Below are positions 42,856 to 52,698 of a stretch of 64,000 bases of DNA, one piece after another; position 1 is the stretch's first letter; each line of letters opens with the position of its first letter. The DNA comes from Gelidibacter gilvus (GTDB lineage Bacteria; Bacteroidota; Bacteroidia; Flavobacteriales; Flavobacteriaceae), in NCBI RefSeq assembly GCF_004115975.1, contig NZ_SDDZ01000005.1, positions 186,001 through 250,000 on the forward strand, given 5' to 3'. The position numbers and the translations under genes were made by a program. The notes below the pieces were generated by a model. That model was given only the letters and a program-made list of their open reading frames with translations. It did not search any database and had not been told where the DNA came from.

Positions 42856-45081
42856 TTATTCCAAAATGATTTTTAGTATTTTAGCGTTTACCAATTCGTC
42901 ATGGCTAACAAAATAACCTTTGTGTTTTTTACCGTTGATTAGAATTTGTTTGATTCGACCTTTTCCAACTTTTTCAATGACCAATTCCTTGTTTTTATAG
43001 TATTTGGAATCTAATTGAATAGTGATTTTATCGAACAGTGGCTTTGTAATGGTATATTTTGGATCGCCCGGAGAAACAGGATAGAAGCCCATCATTGAAT
43101 AGACTGCCCAAGCCGACATGGTGCCGGTATCGTCATTTCCAGGAAGACCATCGGCCGTGTTTTTAAAATGTTTCCTGACAAGTTCTTCAACCATTTTCTG
43201 ACTGCGCCATTCTTCACCTTTCACATAATTGAAAAGATACGGATACGCAATTCCCGGCTCGTTGGCCATATCAAACTGCTTGGTGTCAAAAATCTTTTGC
43301 AACTGATCCGTAAAGCCTTTATTGCCACCCATCAATTTAATTAATCCAGGTACATCATGCGGAATCATAAACGAATATTGCCATGCATTCCCCTCAATAA
43401 AACCAACGTTTTCAGCAAAATTAGCGCCCTCATTTGGGTCGAAAGGTTCGTACCAATCGCCATTTTGCAATCTTGGTCGCAACATTTTTAAATTTTTATC
43501 GAAGAGCTTTTTATAGGATAAGGAACGGTTTTGAAATCGCTTATAATCGTCTTTTTTGCCCAATGCATTTGCCAATAAAGCGATGGCGTGATCGGCAGCA
43601 TTATATTCTTGGGTCGTAGAAACCGAACCGCCATGATCGGTGGTGACATAGCCTTTTTCGATATAATCTTTTAGACCTGGTCGCAACGGATTATTCTCGA
43701 TCTGATCAGCACTTTTTAACATGGCTTCGTAAGCTTTTTCAACATCAAAATCCTGAATCCCTTTCAAATACGTATCGGCAATGACAATACTTGCAGGATC
43801 GCCTACCATGGTAAAAGTTTCGGTGGAATTCAATTCCCATTTTGGGAGCCAGCCGTTTTCATCGTACATATCCAACATACTTTGGATCATATTTGATTGT
43901 TGCTTCGGATATACTAGCGATAATAACTGATGCACATTTCGATAGGTATCCCACAAAGAAAACACGGTATAACGCGTGCCCTTGGTGTTCCCAATTTCAC
44001 CGGTTTTAATTTCAGGGTAATCGCCATTCCAATCGTTTAAAGTATTGGGATGGATTTGAGTGTGATACAATGCCGTGTAAAATATGGTCTTATCTTCCTT
44101 GGTGCCACCTTCCACTTTGATTTTGGAAAGCGTTTCATTCCACGCGTTATGAGTTTCCTTATAAACATCTTCAAAGGATTTGCCCCCAGTTTCCTGTTCT
44201 AAGTTTTCGCGTGCGTTTTCAATACTGACGTAACTCACGCCAATTTTAACCTCAATGGTTTCTGGTTTGTCAAAGTTATAGCTGAAATAACTTCCAATAC
44301 TATCGCCCACCACCATTTTGGTCGACTTTTCCATGAGTCGCGTTTTTCCATTATACCCCATCCATTGCGCTTCCACACCTTCATAAAGTGCAGGTTTTTT
44401 CCATACTCCAAAATTGGCCGCAGGCTTGGAAAATTTCGCCACAAAATAGACGGGATACGCCGCCTCTGGACTGTTATAACAAAACGATCCAACTGAACGC
44501 ATGCCTTGAATTTCAGTATCAGATACTATTTGCACCATGGCGCCTTCTTCATTGGTCAGTCCAATGCCCAAATTCAATAGAATATTGGCTTGCCCTTCCG
44601 GAAAGCTGAATTTGCTCACGCCTACTCTGGTCGAAGCGGTAAATTCTGCTCTGACGTCGTATTTGTCAATTTGTGTACTGTAATAGCCAGCCTTGGCCAG
44701 TTCGTTTTTATAGGTGGAACCATATTTTAAATGATCCGTTTCCAGATCGCCCGTGGTTGGCATCAGCAGTAAAACACCTAATTCTGGGCAGCCTACGCCA
44801 CTTAAATTGATATGACTGAACCCCGTTAAAAACGTATTTTCATGCACATACGGATTGGACAGCCACTGACTGTCTTTTTCCAAAGGCAAGTTTTGTGGAC
44901 CAGCAACATTGAATGGACTGATGCTTGCCATGCCTCTTGGAGCAATGGGACCAGGATAAGTAGCGCCATAATTGGAGGTGCCAATAATTGGATTCACATA
45001 ATCGGCGGGCTCTTCTTGTGCGACAACTATAAAATTGCCACAAAAAATTATGAGCATAAGGAATGATCTAAATTGTTTCAT
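42856..45081 (-). CDS. GH92 alpha-mannosidase (divergent motif variant)
   Basis: A calcium-dependent inverting exo-alpha-mannosidase, 741 residues, signal peptide ending VVAQ. The N-terminal beta-sandwich domain begins YVNPIIGTSNYGATYPGP (about 27), followed by the (alpha/alpha)6 barrel with WDTYRNVHQLLSLVYP, GNAWQYSFMIPHDV and a C-terminal GLPGNDDTGTMSAW motif. That last block differs from the GNEDCGQMSAW form of the two GH92s at 52699 and 61727, and the region around ANEPGIAYPYLFNY also differs from their HGNEPSHH. These positions shape the +1 subsite in studied GH92s, so another linkage (alpha-1,3 or alpha-1,6 rather than alpha-1,2, for instance) is likely. The start overlaps the stop of the upstream GH92 by four bases (45078-45081), suggesting translational coupling. 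Confidence 0.94.
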   Translation of the reverse strand: MKQFRSFLMLIIFCGNFIVVAQEEPADYVNPIIGTSNYGATYPGPIAPRGMASISPFNVAGPQNLPLEKDSQWLSNPYVHENTFLTGFSHINLSGVGCPELGVLLLMPTTGDLETDHLKYGSTYKNELAKAGYYSTQIDKYDVRAEFTASTRVGVSKFSFPEGQANILLNLGIGLTNEEGAMVQIVSDTEIQGMRSVGSFCYNSPEAAYPVYFVAKFSKPAANFGVWKKPALYEGVEAQWMGYNGKTRLMEKSTKMVVGDSIGSYFSYNFDKPETIEVKIGVSYVSIENARENLEQETGGKSFEDVYKETHNAWNETLSKIKVEGGTKEDKTIFYTALYHTQIHPNTLNDWNGDYPEIKTGEIGNTKGTRYTVFSLWDTYRNVHQLLSLVYPKQQSNMIQSMLDMYDENGWLPKWELNSTETFTMVGDPASIVIADTYLKGIQDFDVEKAYEAMLKSADQIENNPLRPGLKDYIEKGYVTTDHGGSVSTTQEYNAADHAIALLANALGKKDDYKRFQNRSLSYKKLFDKNLKMLRPRLQNGDWYEPFDPNEGANFAENVGFIEGNAWQYSFMIPHDVPGLIKLMGGNKGFTDQLQKIFDTKQFDMANEPGIAYPYLFNYVKGEEWRSQKMVEELVRKHFKNTADGLPGNDDTGTMSAWAVYSMMGFYPVSPGDPKYTITKPLFDKITIQLDSKYYKNKELVIEKVGKGRIKQILINGKKHKGYFVSHDELVNAKILKIILE

Positions 45082-47411
45082 TTTTTAGGTTTGTTTTTTG
45101 AGGTGCTTAAGGAAAACGGCACACTATCAGTAGCAGTTGCCCACGTTTTACTTGGCGTATTGCCCATATTAAATTCTAATCGTCCTCCATTCTGGAGTGC
45201 ATCAGATTTTAAAAAGGTATGGTTATAAGGTTTTCCATTTAATTCAGCACTCTGAATATAAATATTGGCTTCTGAATTGTTTTTGGCAGTGATTTCAAAG
45301 GTGTTTCCGTTTTCCAAATGCAGAGTTACTTTTTTAAACAACGGACTTCCAATGACATATTCATCAACACCAGGTGTCACCGGATAAAAGCCCAAAGTAC
45401 TGAACACATACCATGCGGATGTTTGTCCGTTATCTTCATCACCGCAATACCCATCAGGCGTGGCTGAATACAATTTTGACATCACATCCCGGACTTTTTC
45501 CTGTGCTTTATACGGTTGATTGGCGTAATTATACAGATAGATCATGTGTTGAATGGGTTGGTTGCCATGCGCATAATTCCCCATATTCACGATTTGCATT
45601 TCTCTAATTTCATGAATGGTAAATCCGTAATAGGAATCATCAAATTTTGGTGGCATTTCAAAAACCTCATCCAATTTACCAACAAATTGATCTTTCCCAC
45701 CCATTAAATCGATCAGACCTTGGATGTCATGAAATACAGACCAAGTATAGTGTAAGCTATTACCTTCCGTAAACGCATCGCCCCATTTTAAAGGATTGAA
45801 CGGACTTTGGAAACTACCATCCTTGTTTTTTCCTCGCATCCAATTGGTTGAAGGATCGAACAGGTGTTTATAATTTAGGGATTGCTTGTAGTATTTTTTA
45901 GCGAGTTTCGGTTGACCCATTTTTTCTGCCATCTGGGCAATGGTGAAATCGGCGTAAGCATATTCTAAAGTTCTTGCGGCATTTTCGTTGATATCCACAT
46001 CGTAAGGCACGTAGCCTAATTGATTGTAATAAGTCAATCCCGCTCTTCCTACGGAATTTACGGGACGTCCATCAGGCATGGTAGCGTTTTTCAAAACCGC
46101 TTCCAACAACACCTCAGCATCCATATCTTTGGCACCTTTTAGATAGGCATCTGCAATAATAGGCGCTGAATTGGAACCTATCATCACATCACGATGGCCC
46201 GGACTTGCCCATTCTGGCAGCCACCCCGATTCTTTATAGGTATTGGCCAAGCCTTCCATAATCTTGCCGTTGAGCTCCGGATACATCATATTAAAAAATG
46301 GAAAAACTGCTCTGAAGGTATCCCAAAATCCGTTATCGGTAAACATATAGCCCGGTAAGACTTCACCATTATACGGACTATAATGCATGACGTTATCATT
46401 CACATCATACTCATAAAACTTCCTTGGAAACAACAACACGCGATATAAAGACGAGTAGAAAGTTCTTAGATTATCGATATGATCATCTTCAATTTGAATT
46501 TTATTCAATTCGGTTTCCCAAGCGTGTTTTGCTTTTTCCTTGGTATTTTCAAATGAATCAGTTCCAATTTCTCTCAAGAGATTCAATTGTGCTTGTTCAG
46601 GACTTATAAACGATGATGCCACTTTCACATGAACGACATCTCCCCTTTTCGTTTTAAATCCGATGATGGCACCCACATGGTCGCCTTTGCTATTGGTCGA
46701 ATTTTCCACTAATTGCCAACCATCTTTCCAAGTGTGATTGATTTTAAAGTCCGTATCAAATACGGCAATAAAATAATTATGGAAATTCTCTGGAACTCCA
46801 CCATGATTATTCCTCGCATAGCCAATGATTTTACGCTCTTCCGGAATGATTTTCACCATGGATCCTTTATTAAAAGCATCGAGGATGATATAGGAGTTTT
46901 CAGATTCTGGAAAGGTGAATTTAAAACTGGCCGCTCTTTCTGTAGGAGTGATCTCAGCCACCACATCATAATCGGCTAAATACACCGAGTAATGATAAGG
47001 CGTTACAGTTTCTGCCTTATGCGAAAACCAAGATTCCCGATCATCTTCTTGAAATTTTAAATCGCCCGTCACCGCCATCAATGAGAAGGCTGCATAATCA
47101 TTTACCCACGGACTTGGTTGATGGGTCTGTTTAATACCGTGGATCTTGTTTTCACGGTATTTATAAGTCCAACCATCGCCCATTTTAGAGGTCATTGGTG
47201 TCCAAAAATTCATGCCCCAAGGCGTGGCAATGGCGGGATAGGTGTTTCCATTGGATAAATCAAAGGATGAATCTGTTCCCATTAAAGGGTTTACAAAATC
47301 CACCAAATCCTTACTGGCGATGTAGGCGTTGTTTTGTGCCTCTATATGTGCATTACCAAATATGAAAGCAAGCAAAAACACCAATGAATATTTAACCATC
47401 ATTTTTGACAT
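45078..47411 (-). CDS. GH92 alpha-mannosidase (second subgroup)
   Basis: A second GH92, 777 residues, signal peptide ending HIEAQ. It opens with the family block DFVNPLMGTDSSFDLSNGNTYPAIATPWG, which is longer than in the other three copies, and ends with YCGDEDNGQTSAWYVFS. The middle carries FWDTFRAVFPFFNMMYPE and AHGNQPIQHMIYLYNYA, where Gln replaces the Glu of HGNEPSHH in the GH92s at 52699 and 61727. This is thus a third motif type in the window and probably a distinct linkage preference. It is the first gene of the GH92-GH92-PNGase F trio, with a 215-base region upstream containing a CGACTT...AGTCG repeat. A start at Met1 or at the adjacent Met4/Met5 is equally possible. Confidence 0.94.
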   Translation of the reverse strand: MSKMMVKYSLVFLLAFIFGNAHIEAQNNAYIASKDLVDFVNPLMGTDSSFDLSNGNTYPAIATPWGMNFWTPMTSKMGDGWTYKYRENKIHGIKQTHQPSPWVNDYAAFSLMAVTGDLKFQEDDRESWFSHKAETVTPYHYSVYLADYDVVAEITPTERAASFKFTFPESENSYIILDAFNKGSMVKIIPEERKIIGYARNNHGGVPENFHNYFIAVFDTDFKINHTWKDGWQLVENSTNSKGDHVGAIIGFKTKRGDVVHVKVASSFISPEQAQLNLLREIGTDSFENTKEKAKHAWETELNKIQIEDDHIDNLRTFYSSLYRVLLFPRKFYEYDVNDNVMHYSPYNGEVLPGYMFTDNGFWDTFRAVFPFFNMMYPELNGKIMEGLANTYKESGWLPEWASPGHRDVMIGSNSAPIIADAYLKGAKDMDAEVLLEAVLKNATMPDGRPVNSVGRAGLTYYNQLGYVPYDVDINENAARTLEYAYADFTIAQMAEKMGQPKLAKKYYKQSLNYKHLFDPSTNWMRGKNKDGSFQSPFNPLKWGDAFTEGNSLHYTWSVFHDIQGLIDLMGGKDQFVGKLDEVFEMPPKFDDSYYGFTIHEIREMQIVNMGNYAHGNQPIQHMIYLYNYANQPYKAQEKVRDVMSKLYSATPDGYCGDEDNGQTSAWYVFSTLGFYPVTPGVDEYVIGSPLFKKVTLHLENGNTFEITAKNNSEANIYIQSAELNGKPYNHTFLKSDALQNGGRLEFNMGNTPSKTWATATDSVPFSLSTSKNKPKK

Positions 47412-47577
47412 TATTTAGTCAGTTTAAAGTGCCGACAATTTCATCTTCAGCTATTGACTTAGGACTCTTTGGCGTAAGACGTAGGGCGAAATGTCTATCA
47501 TTTCAAAATACGTTTCTTCCAAAACAAAGAAAGTCAAATGTCTTTAAGTCCTAAGTCTTGATTCTTGGTTCTATTAG

Positions 47578-47602
47578 CGACTTGTGCTGAGCGCAGTCGA
47601 AG
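47578..47602. repeat. TGAGCGCAGTCGAAG-type intergenic repeat
   Basis: CGACTTGTGCTGAGCGCAGTCGAAG is GC-rich against an AT-rich background and contains CGACT/AGTCG inverted ends. From memory, the CTGAGCGCAGTCGAAG string is a very frequent intergenic repeat in Flavobacteriaceae. It lies just after the GH29 gene stop. Confidence 0.55.
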
Positions 47603-47626
47603 TAAGCAGTCTTGATTCTACTTTTT

Positions 47627-48973
47627 CTAATTCAACTCCACCGCCTGTCCATGACCTCGGTATAATTTCAAAGGATCTTCCAACTCAACTTCTAAAATAG
47701 TCACATTGGCATCCAAATTCTTTACTTGAGGCACTTCAATTCTTAAAATTCCAGGAATATTATTCCACGCAGCACCACCATTTCTTTCAAAACTGAGTTC
47801 TTGACCGTTTCCAACAACTTTGATGGATTTTACTTTATTTTGAATCCCTTTTAATGAGATGTAATTATTAGGGGTATCAAATAATGCCAAATAAATTTTG
47901 GTCTCGTCTTTGTTCAATAGTGTCGGTCCATAAAAATGCCCGTAAGGCAAACCTGCTTTAGAATTGAAAACTGCCAACTCGTGTTTTCTCACCCAGTCGC
48001 CCAAAGCTTCCAAACGTTCCATTTCCATGTCGCCAATAGTACCGTCAGGTTTTGGCCCGATGTTTAATAACAAATTCCCGCCAGAAGCAATCACCTCAAC
48101 AAAAGTCCTGATGATTTGTGATACGGGCTTGTAATTGGTATCTGATGGGAAATTCCCCCAATTATCATTCATCGTCATACAAAATTCCCATGCGCCATCA
48201 GGTCTTACAATGGGCACGCCTTGTTCTGGGGTGCTGTAATCACCATAAGTTTTCAATCTGGAATTGACAATCACTTTCGGGTTCCATGCCAACAAAGTAT
48301 CTTTTAAGGATTCCGCTTGCCAGGCTTCACTTGATTGTTCCCAATCGCCATCAAACCAATATAAATCTGGTTTATATTGCGTGCTCAACTCTTTTAACTG
48401 ATCATGATTAAATTTAAGAAACCTTTGCCATGGTGACAATTGATTTTGATTTTTCTGCGGATAATTCTTTCGGGTATCAGGTCGTGGAAACACCACGTCA
48501 TAATCAGGATGCGACCAATCGATCAACGAATAGTACAACCCAACTTTTAAATCTTCTTTTCTTAAAGCATCCACCAATGGACCTACCAAATCGCGTTTTG
48601 CCGGTGTTTTTTCCACAACATTAAGTTTACTGACTTTGGTATCCCATAAGGCCACCCCGTCATGATGTTTTGTGGTCAAGACCGCATAACGCGCCCCAAC
48701 TTTCTTGAACAATTTTGCCCAAGCCTCTGGGTCGTAATTTTTGGCGGTGAACTTCTTCCCTTGCGCCATATAATCGTCATAGGTAATTTGCTTATGATAC
48801 AACGACCAGGACTCACCAATGCCATTGACGCCATAATAACCCCAGTGCATAAAAATGCCGAGTTTAGCATCTTGAAACCACTCCAAACGTTCTTCTTTTG
48901 TTAGCTTTTCTTGTGCCGTAGCTTGATTGGCCACTAAGAAACATAGGACTGCTACAATTTTAAAATATCTCAT
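47627..48973 (-). CDS. GH29 alpha-L-fucosidase
   Basis: A retaining exo-alpha-fucosidase of 448 residues with a signal peptide ending ATAQ. The GH29 barrel begins with FQDAKLGIFMHWGYYGVNG, includes TTKHHDGVALWDTK, and carries the nucleophile Asp208 in YWFDGDWE. The GNLLLNIGPKPDGTI block marks the end of the barrel. A C-terminal beta domain follows. GH29 enzymes remove alpha-1,2/3/4/6 fucose depending on subfamily, so core or antennary fucose of N-glycans is the likely target here, by context. Its start lies two bases after the stop of the upstream GH20, so the two are coupled in one operon. Confidence 0.93.
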   Translation of the reverse strand: MRYFKIVAVLCFLVANQATAQEKLTKEERLEWFQDAKLGIFMHWGYYGVNGIGESWSLYHKQITYDDYMAQGKKFTAKNYDPEAWAKLFKKVGARYAVLTTKHHDGVALWDTKVSKLNVVEKTPAKRDLVGPLVDALRKEDLKVGLYYSLIDWSHPDYDVVFPRPDTRKNYPQKNQNQLSPWQRFLKFNHDQLKELSTQYKPDLYWFDGDWEQSSEAWQAESLKDTLLAWNPKVIVNSRLKTYGDYSTPEQGVPIVRPDGAWEFCMTMNDNWGNFPSDTNYKPVSQIIRTFVEVIASGGNLLLNIGPKPDGTIGDMEMERLEALGDWVRKHELAVFNSKAGLPYGHFYGPTLLNKDETKIYLALFDTPNNYISLKGIQNKVKSIKVVGNGQELSFERNGGAAWNNIPGILRIEVPQVKNLDANVTILEVELEDPLKLYRGHGQAVELN

Positions 48974-48975
48974 AT

Positions 48976-51315
48976 CTAATTAATTATAATTTCATCAACA
49001 AATAACCATACACCACCAACAGCTCCAGGAAGTTTTTCCAGACTTTCAGCAACTACTTTTACATACCTTACCGATTGCTCTTCAAAAGATATTTTAAAAT
49101 CTTTTAAATCGGATGCCGGATTTTTAGCAAATGCTCTTTTTTCAACGCCTACATTTTTAAACGTTTTACCATCGTTAGAAACATAGACGCTTACGGCAGT
49201 TGGGAAATAAATTCCAGGGCCTTGATTTTCTAAGGTGCCTACAAGCACTTCATGAATGGGCATCTCCTCGCCCAAGTCTACCACGGCTTCCATCCCTTTG
49301 CCCAACCACGCTTGCCAACGGCCATCTTGGAAGTTTTTGGTGCCTCGTAAGGTATTGACCATCCCAAACTCGCCATCACCTTGGTAACGATCGTCATAAA
49401 CTTCTTTAAACGTCACCTTTTTACCTACGGCTTTATGAAATGCGACCGTCGTGTTAAACGGCACGCCAACCGCTTTGTCTTCTTTAAACAATGACGCATG
49501 GATGGTTGTGGTCTTATCTATTTTTAAAGGTTCGGTGTATTTTATCGCCTGGTCTGAAAGTTGGTCTTCATTTAATGAATAGCGAATATCTGCATCGGTA
49601 AATTCATTTTTCAAGCTAACAGACGCTTCTTTGGTATCCATATCTATTTGTACGTCGGCCATGACCAGGTAAGCACTCTTCGCGTAATTGATATCTAAAT
49701 ACTCATAACGTTCGAAAAGTGTTAAGATTCGTTTTGAAAAATCGTCCCAATCTCTTGATTCCTTAGGACTCCAAACGGCTTCAGACAATGCCGCCAATCT
49801 TGGATAGATCATGTATTGAGAATGTGCTGCCGTTTTAATTTGCTCCGACCATACATTGGCCTGGCCGCCCAAAACGTGTTTGGCCTGCTCCGGTGTCATC
49901 GTTTCTACAACAGGGTCAAATTCGTAAACCTTGCTTAAAGGAATATAACCACCCCATGCTAAAGGCTCCTCATTTTGTGGCCCTTGATAATAATCAAAAT
50001 ACATATAAGAGGTGGGCGTCATAACCACATCATGGCCTTGGTCTGCTGCTTCAATACCGCCTTCAAAACCTCTCCAGCTCATCACCGTAGCCTCTGGAGC
50101 CAAACCACCTTCTAAAATTTCATCCCACCCGATCAGCTTTCTATCGTGTGAAGCAATAAAACGTTCCATTCTTTTGATAAAATAGCTCTGTAATTCATCC
50201 ACGCTGGCCAAACCTTCATCTTTCATTCGTTTTTGACAATGTGGACATTTTTCCCAATTGGTTTTTGTAGCCTCATCACCACCAACATGGATATATTCCG
50301 ATGGAAACAATTCCATAACTTCCAACAGGACGTTTTCCAAAAACTCAAAAGTCGATTCCTTTCCTGCACAATAAATTTCTGTGATTGGCCAAACCCCACC
50401 CGATGGCACACCAATAGGTGTTTCAAAACAGGACAATTCCGGATAGGCTGCAATGGCACTCATTACGTGGGCCGGCATTTCAATTTCAGGCACCACTCTT
50501 ACGCCTTTTGATTGGGCATAGGCTACAATTTCCTTGATGTCTTCTTGGGTATAGAATCCGCCGTAAGTGGCATCATCTTCCGGTGTTGTCACACGACGGC
50601 CATCCCAGTGGGAATCTTCTTGATCGTTTCTGAATCCACCGATTTCAGTAAGTTTTGGATATTTTTTAATTTCAATTCGCCAACCCTGATCGTCCACTAA
50701 ATGAAAATGAAACACGTTCATTTTGTGCATGGCCAACATATCGATGGTTTGTAGAATATATTCCTTTTCGAAAAAATGACGCGCGACATCCAAATGCAGA
50801 CCTCTCCATTTAAAACGAGGCTCATCTTTTATGGTCAGATTTGGAATGATCCAGTCGGTATTTTTTACAAGGTCCTTACTTTCAATTTGGGTTGGCAATA
50901 ATTGCCTGATCGATTCCAATCCATATAAAAATCCTGAATAGGTCTTTGCTTTTATGGTGATTTTTTTAGAATTCACAACCAGCTCGTAGGCCTCATCATT
51001 TAAATTTTCATCAACAACAAACTCGATAAAATTTGTTTGAGGTGCCTTTTCTGAAATTCCCAAAGTCCATCCTGCGGCACTTTTAAATTTATCCGATAAG
51101 GTGGAAAAGATTTCTTTTTGCGAAGCATCGGAAATCACAAATTGCGTTTGGTCATTAAACTCAAAAACGCCATTTCCCAATTGCAAGCTTACTGGTTTGG
51201 GGATGATGGCAATATCAGCTTTTGTAAAGACTTTAGTCTCTTTTTTTTCTTGGCAGGACGCAGTAATGACTATGAGAATCAGCACTACCAAGTTTTTAAA
51301 TACATTCATTTTCAT
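48976..51315 (-). CDS. GH20 beta-N-acetylhexosaminidase with discoidin-like C-terminus
   Basis: The third GH20 of the window, 779 residues, lipobox TASC (Cys21). In order: the GH20b domain (about 28-155); the catalytic barrel (about 160-510) with Asp347-Glu348 in HVGGDEATKTNW, HLVDDQGWRIEIKKYP and PEIEMPAH; a chitobiase C-terminal type domain (about 555-625); and an F5/8-type discoidin-like domain (about 640-779, DGRWQAWLGKGMEAVVDLGEE). It shares the cysteine-bearing barrel insert with the GH20 at 21495 (ELSCFETP, CPHCQ). It differs from that enzyme in having a discoidin rather than a PA14 end, so the two probably meet different parts of the substrate. It is upstream of GH29 in the N-glycan block and probably removes antennary beta-GlcNAc. 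Confidence 0.95.
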   Translation of the reverse strand: MKMNVFKNLVVLILIVITASCQEKKETKVFTKADIAIIPKPVSLQLGNGVFEFNDQTQFVISDASQKEIFSTLSDKFKSAAGWTLGISEKAPQTNFIEFVVDENLNDEAYELVVNSKKITIKAKTYSGFLYGLESIRQLLPTQIESKDLVKNTDWIIPNLTIKDEPRFKWRGLHLDVARHFFEKEYILQTIDMLAMHKMNVFHFHLVDDQGWRIEIKKYPKLTEIGGFRNDQEDSHWDGRRVTTPEDDATYGGFYTQEDIKEIVAYAQSKGVRVVPEIEMPAHVMSAIAAYPELSCFETPIGVPSGGVWPITEIYCAGKESTFEFLENVLLEVMELFPSEYIHVGGDEATKTNWEKCPHCQKRMKDEGLASVDELQSYFIKRMERFIASHDRKLIGWDEILEGGLAPEATVMSWRGFEGGIEAADQGHDVVMTPTSYMYFDYYQGPQNEEPLAWGGYIPLSKVYEFDPVVETMTPEQAKHVLGGQANVWSEQIKTAAHSQYMIYPRLAALSEAVWSPKESRDWDDFSKRILTLFERYEYLDINYAKSAYLVMADVQIDMDTKEASVSLKNEFTDADIRYSLNEDQLSDQAIKYTEPLKIDKTTTIHASLFKEDKAVGVPFNTTVAFHKAVGKKVTFKEVYDDRYQGDGEFGMVNTLRGTKNFQDGRWQAWLGKGMEAVVDLGEEMPIHEVLVGTLENQGPGIYFPTAVSVYVSNDGKTFKNVGVEKRAFAKNPASDLKDFKISFEEQSVRYVKVVAESLEKLPGAVGGVWLFVDEIIIN

Positions 51316-51666
51316 AATTTTAATTTATTGTGCAGAGATGTCGCCCCGATGGGGCTTACAACCTTACCTAATTTATGCTACAAAGATGTCACTCCTAAGG
51401 AGCTATTAATAATTCGTTATTTCAATACTACAAGGATGTCGCCCCGATGGGGATAATAATACTCACCTATTTATTGCTATTAATAGGTCGCTCCTCTGGA
51501 GCTTTTGATAATCCACTATTTCAATGCTACAAAAATATCGCTCATCCTATCCTAGCCCATCCGTAGTTTAATTGTACGCTCTAATAAACTCTCTCTCTGC
51601 CCTTGACATTCAGGCGGGCTTCGGAGAGGTCGGAACTGCTTTTTCGGCAGTTCCGGGTGAGGCTTC
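51316..51666. repeat. Array of CTACAAAGATGTCGCTCC palindromic repeats
   Basis: No gene lies in this 351-base gap. CTACAA-type units start at 51378, 51428 and 51527, with related GTCGCCCCGATGGGG or GTCGCTCCTCTGGAGC cores at about 51340 and 51486. Each core is a small hairpin (CTCC-TN-GGAG or CCCC-GAT-GGGG). The unit spacing is about 50 bases or twice that. Around 51600-51655 a second GC-rich inverted segment (aactgctttttcggcagtt) resembles a hairpin next to the glycosylasparaginase stop. Such arrays are like REP elements; no transposase is seen. Confidence 0.65.
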
Positions 51667-52686
51667 TTATTCCTCCTCAGCCATTTTAAATGTGGCATCT
51701 TCCATGCGATTGCCGTTGGCTTCATCGTATATGGCGTAGTTGAATCCAGAACGCAAACTGTAACCAGCATGCTCGCCATTTTTGTTCAGGGCGATAAATC
51801 CAACTTGCAAATATTCCATGTCCTTATGGTTTTTATGCTTGTTATAAATTCGTTCTACGATTTCCTTGCAGGCTTCAAGTGGCGATTTCCCTTGACGCAT
51901 CAATTCCACCACCATGGCACTTCCTGCAGTTCTAATCACCGCTTCGCCCAAACCTGTGGCGGCAGCTGCGCCTACTTCATTGTCTAGAAACAAACCTGCA
52001 CCGATAATTGGCGAATCGCCTACACGACCGTGCATTTTCCAAGCCGCACCACTTGTGGTACAACCTCCTGAAATATTCCCGTCTTCATCAATGACCAACA
52101 TCGAAATCGTATCGTGATTTTCAATGTTGATGACGGGTTTATATTTGGATTCTTCCATCCATTCTTTCCAGTCTTTTTCTGATTCTGGGGTCAGTAAATT
52201 TTCTTCTTTAAAGCCTTCAGATAATGCAAACTGAAGGGCACCCTCTCCAGATAACATGACGTGGGGTGTGTTTTGCAATACTTTTTTCGCTACAGAAATA
52301 GGATGTTTGATGCCTTGTAAAAATGATACAGCTCCACAATCGCTATTATGATCCATGATACAGGCATCTAAAGTTACTTTTCCGTCTCTATCAGGAAAAC
52401 CGCCGTAACCTACACTTCTCACCTCTGGATCTGCTTCAGGGATTTTCATGCCCGCCTCAATGGCATCCAAAGCCGATTTTCCGTTTTTTAATTGCTTCCA
52501 AGTTTCCTCGTTGGCCGGTAAACCGTGGTTCCAAGTGGAAATCACCAATGGTTTCACTGCTTTTCTATTTGGCACAGTGGCAGCGACCGTCGGTTCTTTA
52601 CTGGTTAAATTATTACAACTCAGCACTGCAGTAACTCCAATAGTTCCTAAGGCTGCTTTTTTAATAAAATTTCTTCTGTCTGACAT
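51667..52686 (-). CDS. Glycosylasparaginase (N4-(beta-GlcNAc)-L-asparaginase)
   Basis: An Ntn-hydrolase that cleaves GlcNAc-Asn to aspartate and aminosugar, the last step of N-glycoprotein breakdown. It has 339 residues. The N-terminus carries a twin-arginine motif (DRRNFIKK) plus a lipobox-like LSC (Cys24), so it is likely exported folded and perhaps lipid-anchored. Auto-proteolysis is expected before Thr193 in NHDTISML, followed by the conserved GNISGGCTTSGAAWK and HGRVGDSPIIGAGLF blocks, which fit flavobacterial and human enzymes. The substrate must have free amino and carboxyl groups on Asn, so peptidases must act first; the M28 gene at 18420 is one candidate. It sits 12 bases after GH92 and before a repeat-filled gap. 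Isoaspartyl peptidase is the less likely alternative. Confidence 0.92.
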   Translation of the reverse strand: MSDRRNFIKKAALGTIGVTAVLSCNNLTSKEPTVAATVPNRKAVKPLVISTWNHGLPANEETWKQLKNGKSALDAIEAGMKIPEADPEVRSVGYGGFPDRDGKVTLDACIMDHNSDCGAVSFLQGIKHPISVAKKVLQNTPHVMLSGEGALQFALSEGFKEENLLTPESEKDWKEWMEESKYKPVINIENHDTISMLVIDEDGNISGGCTTSGAAWKMHGRVGDSPIIGAGLFLDNEVGAAAATGLGEAVIRTAGSAMVVELMRQGKSPLEACKEIVERIYNKHKNHKDMEYLQVGFIALNKNGEHAGYSLRSGFNYAIYDEANGNRMEDATFKMAEEE

Positions 52687-52698
52687 TCAGTGCTTTTT

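Noticed and set aside
51101-51456. Plus-strand frames of about 100-112 codons
   Set aside because: They are antisense to GH20 and continue into the palindromic repeats.
51330-51545. Possible CRISPR array
   Set aside because: Repeat units are irregular in length and sequence, spacers are not uniform, and no Cas gene is nearby. The units are hairpins of REP type.
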